Below, piece after piece: positions 9,154 to 17,571 of a DNA stretch of 64,000 nucleotides (the first letter of the stretch is position 1; the number at the start of each line of letters is the position of its first letter). Where the stretch lies: the NCBI RefSeq assembly GCF_004359195.1, contig NZ_CP037954.1, positions 186,001 to 250,000 of the forward strand. Reading direction: 5' to 3'. The notes under the pieces were generated by a model. It was not told the DNA's origin, searched no databases, and was given only the letters and a program-made list of their open reading frames with translations. Made by a program: the position numbers and the translations under genes. Source of the DNA: Chryseobacterium salivictor. Its GTDB lineage: Bacteria > Bacteroidota > Bacteroidia > Flavobacteriales > Weeksellaceae.

Positions 9154-10176
9154 TTATCGGCTTTCCATTGAGCAACTATATTCACCACGGCGCGCTGCAG
9201 CAGCAATTTTCGCACGGTGACTCAATAATTTCTGTGCTTCTCCGACATTTGACTGTTCTCCTTTCCAGGCATCCAATACGGGCTGCTGAATGGCTCTTGC
9301 AAAAGAAAAAGCAACGATCCATGGGAGCATGTCTTTAAAATTTGTATTGATGGCATTCAGATGTTCAGCGGCCAGCTGAGGCGATTGTCCGCCGGATAAA
9401 AACGCAATGGCAGGAACCGAAGCAGGAACCGAAGAACGCAGGCAATTGACCGTTGCTTCCGCAACTTCATCAATACCGTTCTGAATCGGACAACCTTTGC
9501 CGGCAATAACCATATTTGGCTTTAAGATGATTCCTTCTAAATCAATTTTAAACTGATACAACTGATGAAAAAGGGTTTTTAATACGTTCTCTGTTACTTC
9601 ATAACATCGCTGAATAGTGTGATCTCCATCCATCAAAACTTCAGGTTCGACAATCGGTACTATCTCTGCCTCCTGACATAAAGCTGCATATCTCGCCAAA
9701 GCATGAACATTGGCTTTAATACAGGCATCGGTCGGAATATTGTCACCGATTGTAATTACGGCGCGCCATTTCGCAAAACGGGCACCCATAGTTTTGTATT
9801 CCTTTAAACGTTCGCGCAAACCGTCTAAACCTTCTGTAACCAATTCATTTGGAAAGCCTGCCAGGGATTTAGCGCCCATATCGACTTTTATTCCCGGAAC
9901 AATTCCGGCATCCATAAGCACTTTCGCCATTGGTTCGCCAGAATCGGTTGTTTGACGGATGGTTTCATCAAATAAAATAGCACCACCAATGCTTTCATTC
10001 AAACCGGTTGTAGTCACAATGAGTTCGCGGTATTTACGGTACATCTCACTGGTTTTCGGAATTCTGGCTGCTTCAAAACGTTTTTCACAGGTTGGTGTAC
10101 TTTCATCCATCGCAAGAATACCTTTACCATTGGCAAAAATCTGGTCAACCGTTTCTTTTAATATTGATGTATTCAT
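9154..10176 (-). CDS. class I fructose-bisphosphate aldolase
   Basis: Reversibly cleaves fructose 1,6-bisphosphate to glyceraldehyde 3-phosphate and dihydroxyacetone phosphate through a Schiff base. The 340-residue sequence follows the animal/plant-like class I aldolase: KGILAMDEST near residue 18, GIVPGIKVDMG near 91, the VEPEVLMDGDH segment near 176, and the Schiff-base Lys219 in EGIILKPNM. The C-terminus ends ARRGEYSCSMESR rather than with the Tyr of the animal enzyme. It lies upstream of dps and downstream of an acetate kinase ruin, a grouping that suggests a former phosphoketolase-type module (inference). Confidence 0.95.
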   Translation of the reverse strand: MNTSILKETVDQIFANGKGILAMDESTPTCEKRFEAARIPKTSEMYRKYRELIVTTTGLNESIGGAILFDETIRQTTDSGEPMAKVLMDAGIVPGIKVDMGAKSLAGFPNELVTEGLDGLRERLKEYKTMGARFAKWRAVITIGDNIPTDACIKANVHALARYAALCQEAEIVPIVEPEVLMDGDHTIQRCYEVTENVLKTLFHQLYQFKIDLEGIILKPNMVIAGKGCPIQNGIDEVAEATVNCLRSSVPASVPAIAFLSGGQSPQLAAEHLNAINTNFKDMLPWIVAFSFARAIQQPVLDAWKGEQSNVGEAQKLLSHRAKIAAAARRGEYSCSMESR

Positions 10177-10211
10177 ATTTTATATATTTAAGGGTTTGTA
10201 GTCGTCCAATT

Positions 10212-10595
10212 TTACCACTCCTTAGAAAAATATTCCCTGACAAAATCGTGCTCCTGATTCTCCGACATTTTATCGGTTGGTATTACCTCAAATTTTATTT
10301 TAGAAAAAAGATGATTCTTACCTAAAATATTCACTAGTTCATTTTTAGCTTCGGTAGGACCAAACAATAATACACTGTCATAATTTCTGATGATTTCACC
10401 CAATTCTTTGTAATATTGAGAATTATCGTGCTGCTCTGTGTTATGCAGCGTCTTTTCGCTTATATCGGGAGATTCTACTTTTTCAGCTTCAGTAAAATGT
10501 GAAGTCAGCACCTTTGTTACCATAGGTTCGGCATATTCCATCAAGTGGGCATGCGAATGATCCATCCAGATGCCTAATCTATTTTTTGTTTCCAT
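10212..10595 (-). CDS. hypothetical protein, host-attachment/baeRF-like
   Basis: 127 residues, no signal peptide or membrane segment. It begins with RLGIWMDHSHAHLMEY, a strand-turn pattern that recalls the N-terminus of bacterial eRF1-like (baeRF, host-attachment) proteins. It ends with a region (YDSVLLFGPTEAKNELVNIL) that resembles their C-terminal strand-helix, with Gly-Pro after the strand. The middle is polar and short. A release-factor-like role is therefore only a resemblance. It stands between the aldolase gene and the ackA ruin in the same orientation and starts 21 bp from that ruin. Confidence 0.6.
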   Translation of the reverse strand: METKNRLGIWMDHSHAHLMEYAEPMVTKVLTSHFTEAEKVESPDISEKTLHNTEQHDNSQYYKELGEIIRNYDSVLLFGPTEAKNELVNILGKNHLFSKIKFEVIPTDKMSENQEHDFVREYFSKEW

Positions 10596-10616
10596 TGTTG
10601 TTGAATTTTTTATGAT

Positions 10617-10934
10617 TTTTAAAAATTATTTTGCCTTTTGCCGTTTCTCCGTCGGTTAGCCTTTCGAGTTCCCTCATTAAATAGGTATAGGAGATTCCAT
10701 GAAAACCGTATCTGCGGATCCCCATTTCATAATAGCGTCGGGGAAGAGTTAATAATTTTGCGATCCTGGGCGCCAACTTTTTTTTGGCGGCTCAGCAACA
10801 ACAGTGAAACTGAGCTGCGTATTTGCAGTTCCAATATTTTCTATCGCACCAAAAAGCACCTGCTCAAGTGGTTTCTGAATTCTGTATAAAGAAAATTTGA
10901 TGCAGGACGAACCTCCATTAACAGATAATATCAT
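10617..10934 (-). pseudogene. ackA: acetate kinase remnant, frameshifted and internally deleted
   Basis: Two overlapping frames match separate parts of acetate kinase. The first begins MILSVNGGSSCIKFSLY, the family's N-terminal phosphate-binding segment. The second contains PRIAKLLTLPRRYYEMGIRR and then YGFHGISYTYLMRELERL, which in the intact ~400-residue enzyme lies near residue 170-210. So about 120 residues are deleted. The join lies in a run of eight A (T on the plus strand) near 10780 that also shifts the frame. After the segment ETAKGKII the family sequence stops abruptly, so the C-terminal half is gone as well. The gene cannot encode an active kinase. Confidence 0.88.
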
Positions 10935-10972
10935 GGTATATCATTTATACTGATTATTCCTTTATCCGCTCT

Positions 10973-11137
10973 CTAATGCGTAAAATCATCAAAATCGTTA
11001 TCTTCCTTCATGGGTTTAGGATAATCATTGTCTAATTCTTTCTCAAATTCTTTTTCATCTTTTTGATTACGGATGATAAGAAATACAATTAATGCAATTG
11101 CAAAAATTCCAAATATTATTAAAATTAACCAGTTCAT
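10973..11137 (-). CDS. small single-span membrane protein, 54 residues
   Basis: Not a shadow of any other gene. The ATG opens a frame with one N-terminal membrane helix (MNWLILIIFGIFAIALIVFL, then IIRN), followed by a highly charged tail with KDEKEFEKELDNDYP and a final acidic stretch EDNDFDDF. Such N-in or N-out small membrane proteins with acidic tails are common in flavobacteria but are rarely characterised. Start and stop are clear. It lies between two decayed genes but shows no decay itself. Confidence 0.7.
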   Translation of the reverse strand: MNWLILIIFGIFAIALIVFLIIRNQKDEKEFEKELDNDYPKPMKEDNDFDDFTH

Positions 11138-11256
11138 TGATTTTGATTTTAAGTTATTTTATTGCTGACAAATAAACTTTATGCTGAATATTTCTGATTT
11201 AAAAATCAATTGTCACCGTAAAAAACGGATGGCTCTCCCTCACAAACGGGGAGTAT

Positions 11257-11352
11257 TCAAAACACGGTTTTTTCACCAAAACGATATTTGAAGCCTGCGC
11301 GATAACGCGTATAAAACCTTTCAAATCCTAACATCATAAAGGTAGGATTTCA
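11257..11352 (-). pseudogene. possible C-terminal remnant of an outer-membrane beta-barrel protein
   Basis: A 31-codon frame ending in FKYRFGEKTVF and a stop. The alternating aromatic/polar pattern (FERFYTRYRAGFKYRF) and the terminal Phe are the signature of the last beta-strand of an outer-membrane barrel. An in-frame stop lies just upstream, so only the end could remain. It is in the same orientation as the neighbouring ruins. The stretch is short, so chance is possible. Confidence 0.3.
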
Positions 11353-11579
11353 ACTTACTACGGGAATTATACAATCTGATCTATAACTTACATTATTCTC
11401 ACTTGGAAAGTTTATCATTCACGGTAAAAAGTGGCAGCATTACACTAAATGGCGTTTGCTTTCGTCGGATCTTCGGTTTTTGTTAAGTAAGTTCGCGAAG
11501 ACTTTACAATAGTACTCATTACGGACATTATGATTATTTTAATGATTTACGGTGAGTCTTCATTTAATGCTTCAAATCC

Positions 11580-12350
11580 CCTGAAATGGCGCCAGTAACG
11601 TTTGGGCGGTCTTCAAAATGGTCTTTGGTGTCGTTGTCATCAAGTTTTTTGTTTGACAGAATACGCTCTTGAATTTCATCGGGAATTATTGGACTGCTTA
11701 AGAAGTGCATCTTCCGCCTCCTTCGTTTTTTCGATCGAAACAGTATCCAAAAGACCTTCTTTTAAAGGAAGAAGAATGAACATCTGCCGGAAGCAGTTAG
11801 TTGCGGAAACGGTTCCTGCTTGAGACATTGGCGGATCCGTTTACCGTGTTCGATGGTTTTGCGCTTATTTTCATCAAGTCGGGTTCCAAAGCGGGCAAAA
11901 GTTTCCAACTCTTCAAACTGCGCATACTCCAGTTTCAAATTTGAAATGGCGGCATACGTTTCCAACTGGGATTTATCACCAACAAGCGACACCCATTTGC
12001 CCACGTCCACCGCCCGCATAACCCATAACTCAAAAAGTTTTAGAGAGAGATAAATCTGTCCATCAGTAATGGAAATTAAATTCGTAGGAATATAAGCGGA
12101 AATATTCTGGTTTCGATTTCGATAATGGGGAATGCAGTAATGGAGCCTCCTTTTAGTCGGTCACTTAAATGAGTTGCCCATTCCAACAGTCGGGAATGAA
12201 TGTAAAAAACATCTCCGGGGAATGCTTCACGAGCCGGAGGTCTCCTTAACAACAAAGTCAGCTCACGGTATGCTCGTGCATGATGGATAGGATCATCATA
12301 AACGATAAATTTGCCATCAGCAACCAGAGAATCAAACAAGTTACGGACAA
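11580..12350 (-). pseudogene. atpA: remnant of alternative (N-type) F-ATPase alpha subunit
   Basis: Frames broken by several frameshifts read consecutively as the C-terminal half of an F1 alpha subunit of the alternative N-ATPase type. In order along the minus strand come [20 protein letters not shown], then [20 protein letters not shown], then in another frame [20 protein letters not shown], then AVDVGKWVSLVGDKSQLE, LKLEYAQFEELETFARFG, RLDENKRKTIEHGKRI, and finally KEGLLDTVSIEKTKEAEDAL. The N-terminal half, with the nucleotide-binding loop, is missing where an IS91 remnant abuts. No other subunit of the complex is visible, so the operon has been lost on both sides. Confidence 0.85.
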
Positions 12351-12351
12351 A

Positions 12352-12949
12352 GAAGTTCGTTTTGGCTAAAAAGATTACCACAAAGAAGGTCAGAAAAAGG
12401 AAATGACTTTATCGATTACTGAATTTGTGCGCAGATTCAGTAATCATATTTTGCCTCGACGATTTGTGCGGATCAGGCATTACGGAATCCTGAGCAGTTC
12501 CTGGAAACGTGGGAAACTCCAAGATTTACAAAAAAGTTTAAAAGTGAAAAGAACTGTTTTTGCACCCGAAACATTGCTCAGAAAATGCCGCTGTTGCAAG
12601 GAAGGAAACCTGGTGACCATCACCATTTTCGGGCAGCGGGGACCACCGCAAGACTTTCTTTTCGTCACCCAACCTTTGTCTGCGAAATAATCTCTGTGGG
12701 TAAGGGAAATTGTGTTCTGCAGCGAAGTAAAACCGCAGAAAACCACTCCTAACGGCTACAAAACGCCACAAAAAAAAGCAGTCCTTCTGAAAAACTGCTT
12801 TGTGTATCTAAATTCTAAAAACGAAATCCCCATAAGAGGACCATTATGCTGCTTAAAAGCTACCAGAGTTGGAGTTTACCCTGAGGCTCTCGAAGGGTTC
12901 AACAGGCTTTCATTTCTTGTCTTGCAGACAAAACGAAAGCTTAGTTATT
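12352..12949 (+). mobile_element. IS91-family element remnant A (3' end of transposase and right end)
   Basis: The reading frame from about 12373 gives [20 protein letters not shown] and then RRFSNHILPRRFVRIRHYG, the conserved IS91/IS801 transposase C-terminal region. A Cys-rich knuckle (LRKCRCCKEGN) follows and the frame ends SAK-stop at 12690. The sequence then runs to 12949 as non-coding right-end DNA with a small inverted repeat (TTGTC/GACAA) near its end. The N-terminal part of the transposase, with the catalytic tyrosines, is missing. Its left side abuts the atpA ruin, so insertion or recombination here probably removed the 5' half of that gene. Confidence 0.85.
12616..12949 (+). repeat. 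direct repeat, copy 1 of the IS91 right end (334 bp)
   Basis: Nearly identical to 13912-14244, starting at ACCATCACCATTTTCGGG and ending at AGCTTAGTTATT. Beyond both ends the two loci differ. Most differences are single substitutions, concentrated in the first half. The shared end marks the true right terminus of the IS91-type element. Confidence 0.95.
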
Positions 12950-12974
12950 GGCAGAAGTTATAATTCAATTAAGA

Positions 12975-13427
12975 TTATTCTTTAATTCGTTGTTTTAGTT
13001 TTTTAAAAGATTCCATAGTTAGATATAATTCCACTCCTACAAGACATAAAAAAAACAATAACAAAAACATTGCAAAAAGTAAATTTCCCTCAAAAGTGGA
13101 ATCAACTATTTTTTTGACCATTACAAATAAGAATGCTGCCAGTAAAACAGAAAACAGTAGGTATCCGAATATACTAAGCCGTAATTTAGGACTTTGCAAA
13201 TTGTTTTTTTTAAATACAATAATTAAAGTTGGTAAAATTGCTGTAAAAGGCGTTTTAGTTCTTCCTAATTCTATCTTGTCTTTAGATTCTCTTCCAAAAA
13301 ATAATTTTTCGTCCGTTATCCACGAAGTAGTATTTGCTAAGTCAAGAATTAAGGAACTTTTCTTGGAGTTTTGTCGAATTGCTTCATTAATTTTTTCGCT
13401 ACTGTGATTTAGTTTCATTTCAATCAT
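12975..13427 (-). CDS. hypothetical membrane protein between two IS91 remnants
   Basis: 150 residues. A polar N-terminal ~85 residues (with LANTTSWITDEKLFFGRESK) precede two membrane helices, IFGYLLFSVLLAAFLFVMV near residue 86 and LLFAMFLLLFFLCLVGVELY near 117, then a basic C-terminus KLKQRIKE. I do not recognise the family. The gene is very A+T-rich and intact, and lies exactly between the two IS91 right ends, so it may be cargo that was carried or bracketed by them. No partner gene is next to it. Confidence 0.65.
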   Translation of the reverse strand: MIEMKLNHSSEKINEAIRQNSKKSSLILDLANTTSWITDEKLFFGRESKDKIELGRTKTPFTAILPTLIIVFKKNNLQSPKLRLSIFGYLLFSVLLAAFLFVMVKKIVDSTFEGNLLFAMFLLLFFLCLVGVELYLTMESFKKLKQRIKE

Positions 13428-13652
13428 ACATTTGGTAATATAATTTCTGCCAACGTCCGGGGATTTCTGTTGGCGGGGATTTTTATAACAGGTTTATGTA
13501 AATATAGCGAAAAGAACAATTAGCGAAAATCTTTATGATGTAAACGTCAACCCCGCTAATAGAAATACCTTTGTTGAACTAAACCTCCGGTAGCTTTTCC
13601 GATTCGCCGTTTCATTAACTTTGTTTTTATTAACCTTCTAAAAACCCATAAA

Positions 13653-14244
13653 ATGGCTACAAAAAAAATCTCCGGAGGATTTAAGAACGAACAAAATTTT
13701 GAATCGCGCTTCAAGCGAAGTTAATGGTTTTTCGGAACTGATACAACGTTTCGAAAGAAATATTTCAATACAGGGAAAAAGTCCCAGAACTTTTGATAAT
13801 TATTCCCGCCATGTTGCTGCAATAGTAAGAAATATCGAAGGAGTAAAAGATTCCAATTTAATGGATAAACTGTTCTCCAAAAACTGGGTCGTTTATGCCA
13901 AAAGACCTTTCACCATCACCATTTTCGGGCAGCGGGGACCGCCGCAGGACTTTCTTTTCGTCACCCAACCTTTGTCTGCGAAATAATCTCTGCGGGTAAG
14001 GGAAATTATATTCTGCAGCGAAGAAAAACCGCAGAAAACCACTTCCAAAGGCTACCAAACGCCAAAAAAAAAGCAGTCCTTCTGAAAAACTGCTTTGTGT
14101 ATCTAAATTCTAAAAACGAAATCCCCATAAGAGGACCATTATGCTGCTGAAAAGCTACCAGAGTTGGAGTTTACCCTGAGGCTCTCGAAGGGTTCAACAG
14201 GCTTTCATTTCTTGTCTTGCAGACAAAACGAAAGCTTAGTTATT
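13653..14244 (+). mobile_element. IS91-family element remnant B, internally deleted (integrase start fused to transposase end)
   Basis: The frame from 13699 begins as the SAM-like N-terminal domain of a tyrosine recombinase (FSELIQRFERNISIQGKSPR, then TFDNYSRHVAAI). It passes at about 13860 into transposase-like sequence (MDKLFSKNWVVYAKRPF), then jumps to the last ~25 codons of the transposase (TITIFGQRGPPQDFLFV) and its stop, and ends with the same right end as remnant A. In Bacteroidota, IS91 transposases are commonly preceded by such a recombinase gene, so this is one element with two deletions. Nothing in it can be active. Confidence 0.82.
13912..14244 (+). repeat. direct repeat, copy 2 of the IS91 right end (333 bp)
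   Basis: Partner of the copy at 12616-12949, in the same orientation, about 960 bp apart. Homologous recombination between them would delete the membrane-protein gene that lies between. Confidence 0.95.
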
Positions 14245-14254
14245 ATCTGCAGTT

Positions 14255-14818
14255 TTAACTTATCCATAAAGGTCTTTGGTCAACAATTTTCCATGAATTT
14301 CCTTCATTCTTGAGTAAATATCCAGTTCCACGACTAAAACCATGATCGTAAAATCCTACTTCAATATAAACAAAATCATCGCTAAAATATAATGGAGTTG
14401 AAAATGATAAATGAGTTTCTCTATTATCAATCAATTTTGAACTAATAACCTTTAAATTTTTGTTGATTTTGCTATCGAGCTTAATTGTTTTTAGATAATA
14501 TTCTGCTTGTTTTAATAACTCAAGCGAATCCTTTTTAGTATAATTTTTCTTGAATTCTAAAAGATGAATAATATTTGTGGTTTTTCCAGGCGGAGGCGGA
14601 GGAATTCGTTGTTCAATTTCATCTTTTGTAGGAACATATACTTTTAACTGTTTTAAAGAATCAGTAATATATACTAAAGAAGTGCTAAATCGTCTTTCGT
14701 TATCTACGATTGGTGAAATTATTTGATTAAGCTTTACATTTTCCTCAATGTTAGAATTTTTACAATATGAAAGTAAAATTGTAAAAAAGTAAATGATTTT
14801 ATACGGTTTGCTTTTCAT
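14255..14818 (-). CDS. putative lipoprotein of unknown function
   Basis: 187 residues from the start MKSKPYKIIYFF, which gives a short signal peptide and lipobox LSYC with Cys19; a frame extension 12 codons upstream lacks signal-peptide logic and is rejected. A Pro run (RIPPPPPGK) lies near residue 85 and the end, GNSWKIVDQRPLWIS, is typical of small secreted beta proteins. The family is not recognised. Its 3' end is 10 bp from the IS91 right end and its 5' end 19 bp from the recombinase stop, so it is wedged between mobile genes and may be cargo. Confidence 0.65.
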   Translation of the reverse strand: MKSKPYKIIYFFTILLSYCKNSNIEENVKLNQIISPIVDNERRFSTSLVYITDSLKQLKVYVPTKDEIEQRIPPPPPGKTTNIIHLLEFKKNYTKKDSLELLKQAEYYLKTIKLDSKINKNLKVISSKLIDNRETHLSFSTPLYFSDDFVYIEVGFYDHGFSRGTGYLLKNEGNSWKIVDQRPLWIS

Positions 14819-14837
14819 AAAATTGCAGATAACTCGT

Positions 14838-15980
14838 TTATATGTATGACACAATCATACAAAGCCACTCCGAATTGGGTGTATACGTATGATTATAGTC
14901 ATACATTATTACCTCGCTAAAATAGCAAAAAATATTGTACAAATCATCAAACGGACTTTTTATCTGCTGCAGACTCTTGGTGCTCACATGCATGTAAATC
15001 TCCGTGGTCTTGCTGCTGTTGTGGCCAAGCAGTTCCTGAATATACCGCAAATCGGTCCCACCCTCCAATAAATGCGTGGCGTAACTGTGGCGCAGCCAGT
15101 GCAAAGTGACCGGCTTGGTGATTTGTGCTTTCTTCAAAGCCAACTTCAAAACACTTTGTAAACTTTGCTGATTATAAGGTTCCCCTACCGTCTGTCCTTC
15201 AAAAAGCCAGGTTTTCGGCCGGAATTCTTTATAATATTCCCGGAGCAAATCTAAAATCTTACCGGAAAGCGGCGTAATACGGTCCTTCTTACCTTTAGAT
15301 TGTCTGATCAGGACAACGTTTCTTTTAGAATCAATATCCTGTGGTTTTAAGTGAAGCAGCTCACTGCGCCTTAAACCGCAACTGTAAATTAAACACAGCA
15401 TTATCTTGTGCTTAATGTTATGATGGGCCTCCAGAATATCCTTCACTTCCTCTTTACTCAACACATTGGGCAATATCTTAGGTTTTTTAGGGCGGTCGAT
15501 CTTGTCCACTTCTATTTTTGCGCCCCGCACCGTTCGGAAATACAATTTTATTGCATTAGTCACCTGGTTTTGGTAAGATGCTGACAGATTTTTTTTCAGA
15601 ATATAATCATTATTAAAGTCGAGTACATCTTCATTAGTGATTTCACTAATCTCTTTATTACGGTAATACACGAAAAATATTTTTAAAGCTTTAGAATAGG
15701 TGTCAATCGTATTCAGGCTGTATCTTTTGGCGGAAAGCCACCGGATAAATTGGCGGAGGTGCTCCTGTCCTTCCGCAGAAGGTTCGGTATCTTGCTTTTG
15801 TACAAGATTAAACCTTGCTCTGTTTTCAAAAGTATCCGGAATATGCCAATACTATCTCTGAGGATTCCAGCGGGCATCATCAATGAGTTTTATCCTCCGT
15901 ATCAGTTCCTGATCCTTCTCAAATTCTACCGCAATACGGTCTGCATCACGGTATTTAATCAAGGTTGCTTTCCATCTCAT
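14838..15980 (-). pseudogene. tyrosine recombinase/integrase with in-frame amber stop
   Basis: A site-specific recombinase of the Xer/phage integrase type. The catalytic domain is complete: Arg in CGLRRSELLHL, Lys in QSKGKKDRITPL, HxxR in LHWLRHSYATHLL, the second His region in ELLGHNSSKTTEIYMHVS with the catalytic Tyr. The frame begins with ATG at 15980 and reads MRWKATLIKYRDADRIAVEF as an N-terminal arm, but codon 43 is TAG (15852-15854), after which YWHIPDTFENRARFNL and the core-binding domain (IRWLSAKRYSLNTIDTYS) continue in frame. The C-terminus runs about 30 residues past the usual end. Either the gene is dead or it restarts downstream at an ATG at 15671, which would cut the core-binding domain. 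Confidence 0.8.
15852..15854 (-). other. in-frame TAG inside the recombinase gene
   Basis: The plus strand reads CTA here, giving TAG in the recombinase frame. Protein-like sequence flanks it on both sides without a shift, so a single substitution is the simplest origin. No suppressor tRNA is visible in the window. Confidence 0.85.
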
Positions 15981-16370
15981 AGCCTACTGATTTTCAGACA
16001 TAAAGATAATAAAAACTTCCTGTACAAAACTTTGTTTTCACAAGAACCAAACTTTGTCCACGCTTGCAGCAGTGAAGGGGGAAACTCAGAAAAAGGTAAA
16101 AGAACGATACGGAAACTCCAGTTACAAAATATGCCGTTATACCGTTCTTTCAAGATTTTATTTATATTTGTACAGTGATATCACGAGGTATTCATCTGTA
16201 TCATTTCGGGACGGATCACATTCCACGCACCAAGTGAGCAAGTCCATAGCAACTCCATAACCACACCAGTAATTTTATAGTCAAGCCATTAACCTGCAGT
16301 ATATTATTTTAAGATTTAGCTACTCTGTAAGGTTAAGGATCCCAAGCCTTATCATTAACTAACCACCAGG
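15981..16370. other. non-coding stretch upstream of the recombinase
   Basis: About 390 bp with no convincing frame on either strand. It must hold the recombinase promoter and may contain a decayed attachment site, but I see no clear inverted core repeat. Confidence 0.45.
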
Positions 16371-16535
16371 ATGATGGCAGGAATTTCAAAAAACGGTATT
16401 CTGAGCGGAGCTTTAGGAAACCTGGGTTTTCGTGAACAGCAAATCCCAAAATTACGCACGCACCAAACCTTCATCGTGATGGGAACCCTCATTTTTAAAA
16501 CGGCTGCTCCTCAGCGTACCGCCGCCTTCAAATAA
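16371..16535 (+). pseudogene. short fragment resembling the start of a DUF6266-type protein
   Basis: A 54-codon frame starting MMAGISKNGILSGALGNLGF. The opening resembles the Gly-rich start of flavobacterial proteins of the DUF6266 kind, which begin with a similar AGISKNGILSG pattern. The rest diverges, and a +1 shift near residue 20 would give the more family-like VNSKSQNYARTKPSS. The fragment therefore looks like a truncated and frameshifted copy. Such genes often occur in multi-copy mobile settings. Family naming is from memory and not verified. Confidence 0.4.
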
Positions 16536-17010
16536 GAAGGGGTTTTGGTGCATTAGAAATTCTTTAATAAAGAACCGGTCTCCAATTAAAATACCAGATA
16601 TGATATCGGGTTTCGGAAGCTTTTTATTTTGAAATTAAAAGTGATTTTTTTTCTAAAATAGTGAGAACTGACTGAATAGGTGCATTTAACAGGCATATCA
16701 TTTTCCAGCAAATTTTAATTTAATCCCTATCGGCGGCACATATCCATATTTTAAAAAAAATTTACGATTTGTACAGAATTTTGTATCTTTAAACTGACCA
16801 ATTGCGAAGAGAAAAATATCAAAAATAATTCTTTTTGAAGTAAGAAATGTATTTTTCGCATTAGATAAGTGAATATTTTAAGGAAACATTAAAAAATAAT
16901 CTCGCATCTAATTATTTTTAAAGCGGTCAAAAAAAAAACAAAACTACTTAACCACGTTCTAAAATAAACCTCATTGCGTTCGTTTTGGAACACCAAATTT
17001 CCGAAACACC
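16536..17010. other. intergenic region upstream of the AraC regulator
   Basis: About 475 bp, strongly A+T-rich in its second half, no coding-like frame. Near 16780 it contains TTTGTATCTTTAAA, a weak match to the -7 element. It likely holds the promoter of the AraC-type gene. Confidence 0.45.
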
Positions 17011-17571
17011 ATGTTTATCTATATTAAATATATGGTTAGCTTGCGCTGTAAAATAATTGTAAAGCAAGAACTACAGAAATTAGGACTGCACTGCGTCAAT
17101 GTCGAACTTGGGACCGTTGAGATCCGGGAGTCGATCACCGATTCGCAAAAAGAACAGCTGCGCCAGCAATTACAGATTTACGGCCTGCAGCTTCTAGACA
17201 ACAAGAGGAATATTATCATTGAAAAAATAAAAGCCATCATTATTGAAATGATTCATTATTCCGACGAAATACCCAAAATAAATTATTCAGACTATATCAG
17301 CGAAAAATTGGGATATGACTATACATACTTAGCCAATACATTTTCGGAAGTCAAGGGAATGACCATTCAACAGTACATCATTTTAAACAAAATTGAAAAG
17401 GTAAAAGAACTCCTGATGTATGGTGAATTAAACCTTACGGAAATATCTTATAAGCTGCATTACAGCAGTGTCGCACATCTGTCTAATCAGTTTAAAAAAA
17501 TCACCGGTCTTACTCCAACCTATTTTAAAGGCCTCAAAAAGAAACGGTTGAGGAATCTTGAAGATTTGTAA
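17011..17571 (+). CDS. AraC-family transcriptional regulator
   Basis: 186 residues. The C-terminal ~90 residues form the double helix-turn-helix: YISEKLGYDYTYLANTFSEV, then IEKVKELLMYGELNLTEISY with first-helix features, and YSSVAHLSNQFKKITGLTPT with the family signature. The N-terminal ~60 residues (LRCKIIVKQELQKLGLHCVN) look like the small ferredoxin-like fold found in front of some flavobacterial AraC regulators, not a sugar-binding cupin. The start could also be the ATG seven codons in (MVSLRCK). It precedes the glycan cluster in the same orientation and is a candidate regulator of it. Confidence 0.85.
   Translation: MFIYIKYMVSLRCKIIVKQELQKLGLHCVNVELGTVEIRESITDSQKEQLRQQLQIYGLQLLDNKRNIIIEKIKAIIIEMIHYSDEIPKINYSDYISEKLGYDYTYLANTFSEVKGMTIQQYIILNKIEKVKELLMYGELNLTEISYKLHYSSVAHLSNQFKKITGLTPTYFKGLKKKRLRNLEDL

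Noticed and set aside
12480..12771. Minus-strand frames of 77-88 codons in the IS91 remnant
   Set aside because: They are antisense to transposase codons and are repeated with the 334-bp repeat; the plus-strand frame has the conserved motifs.
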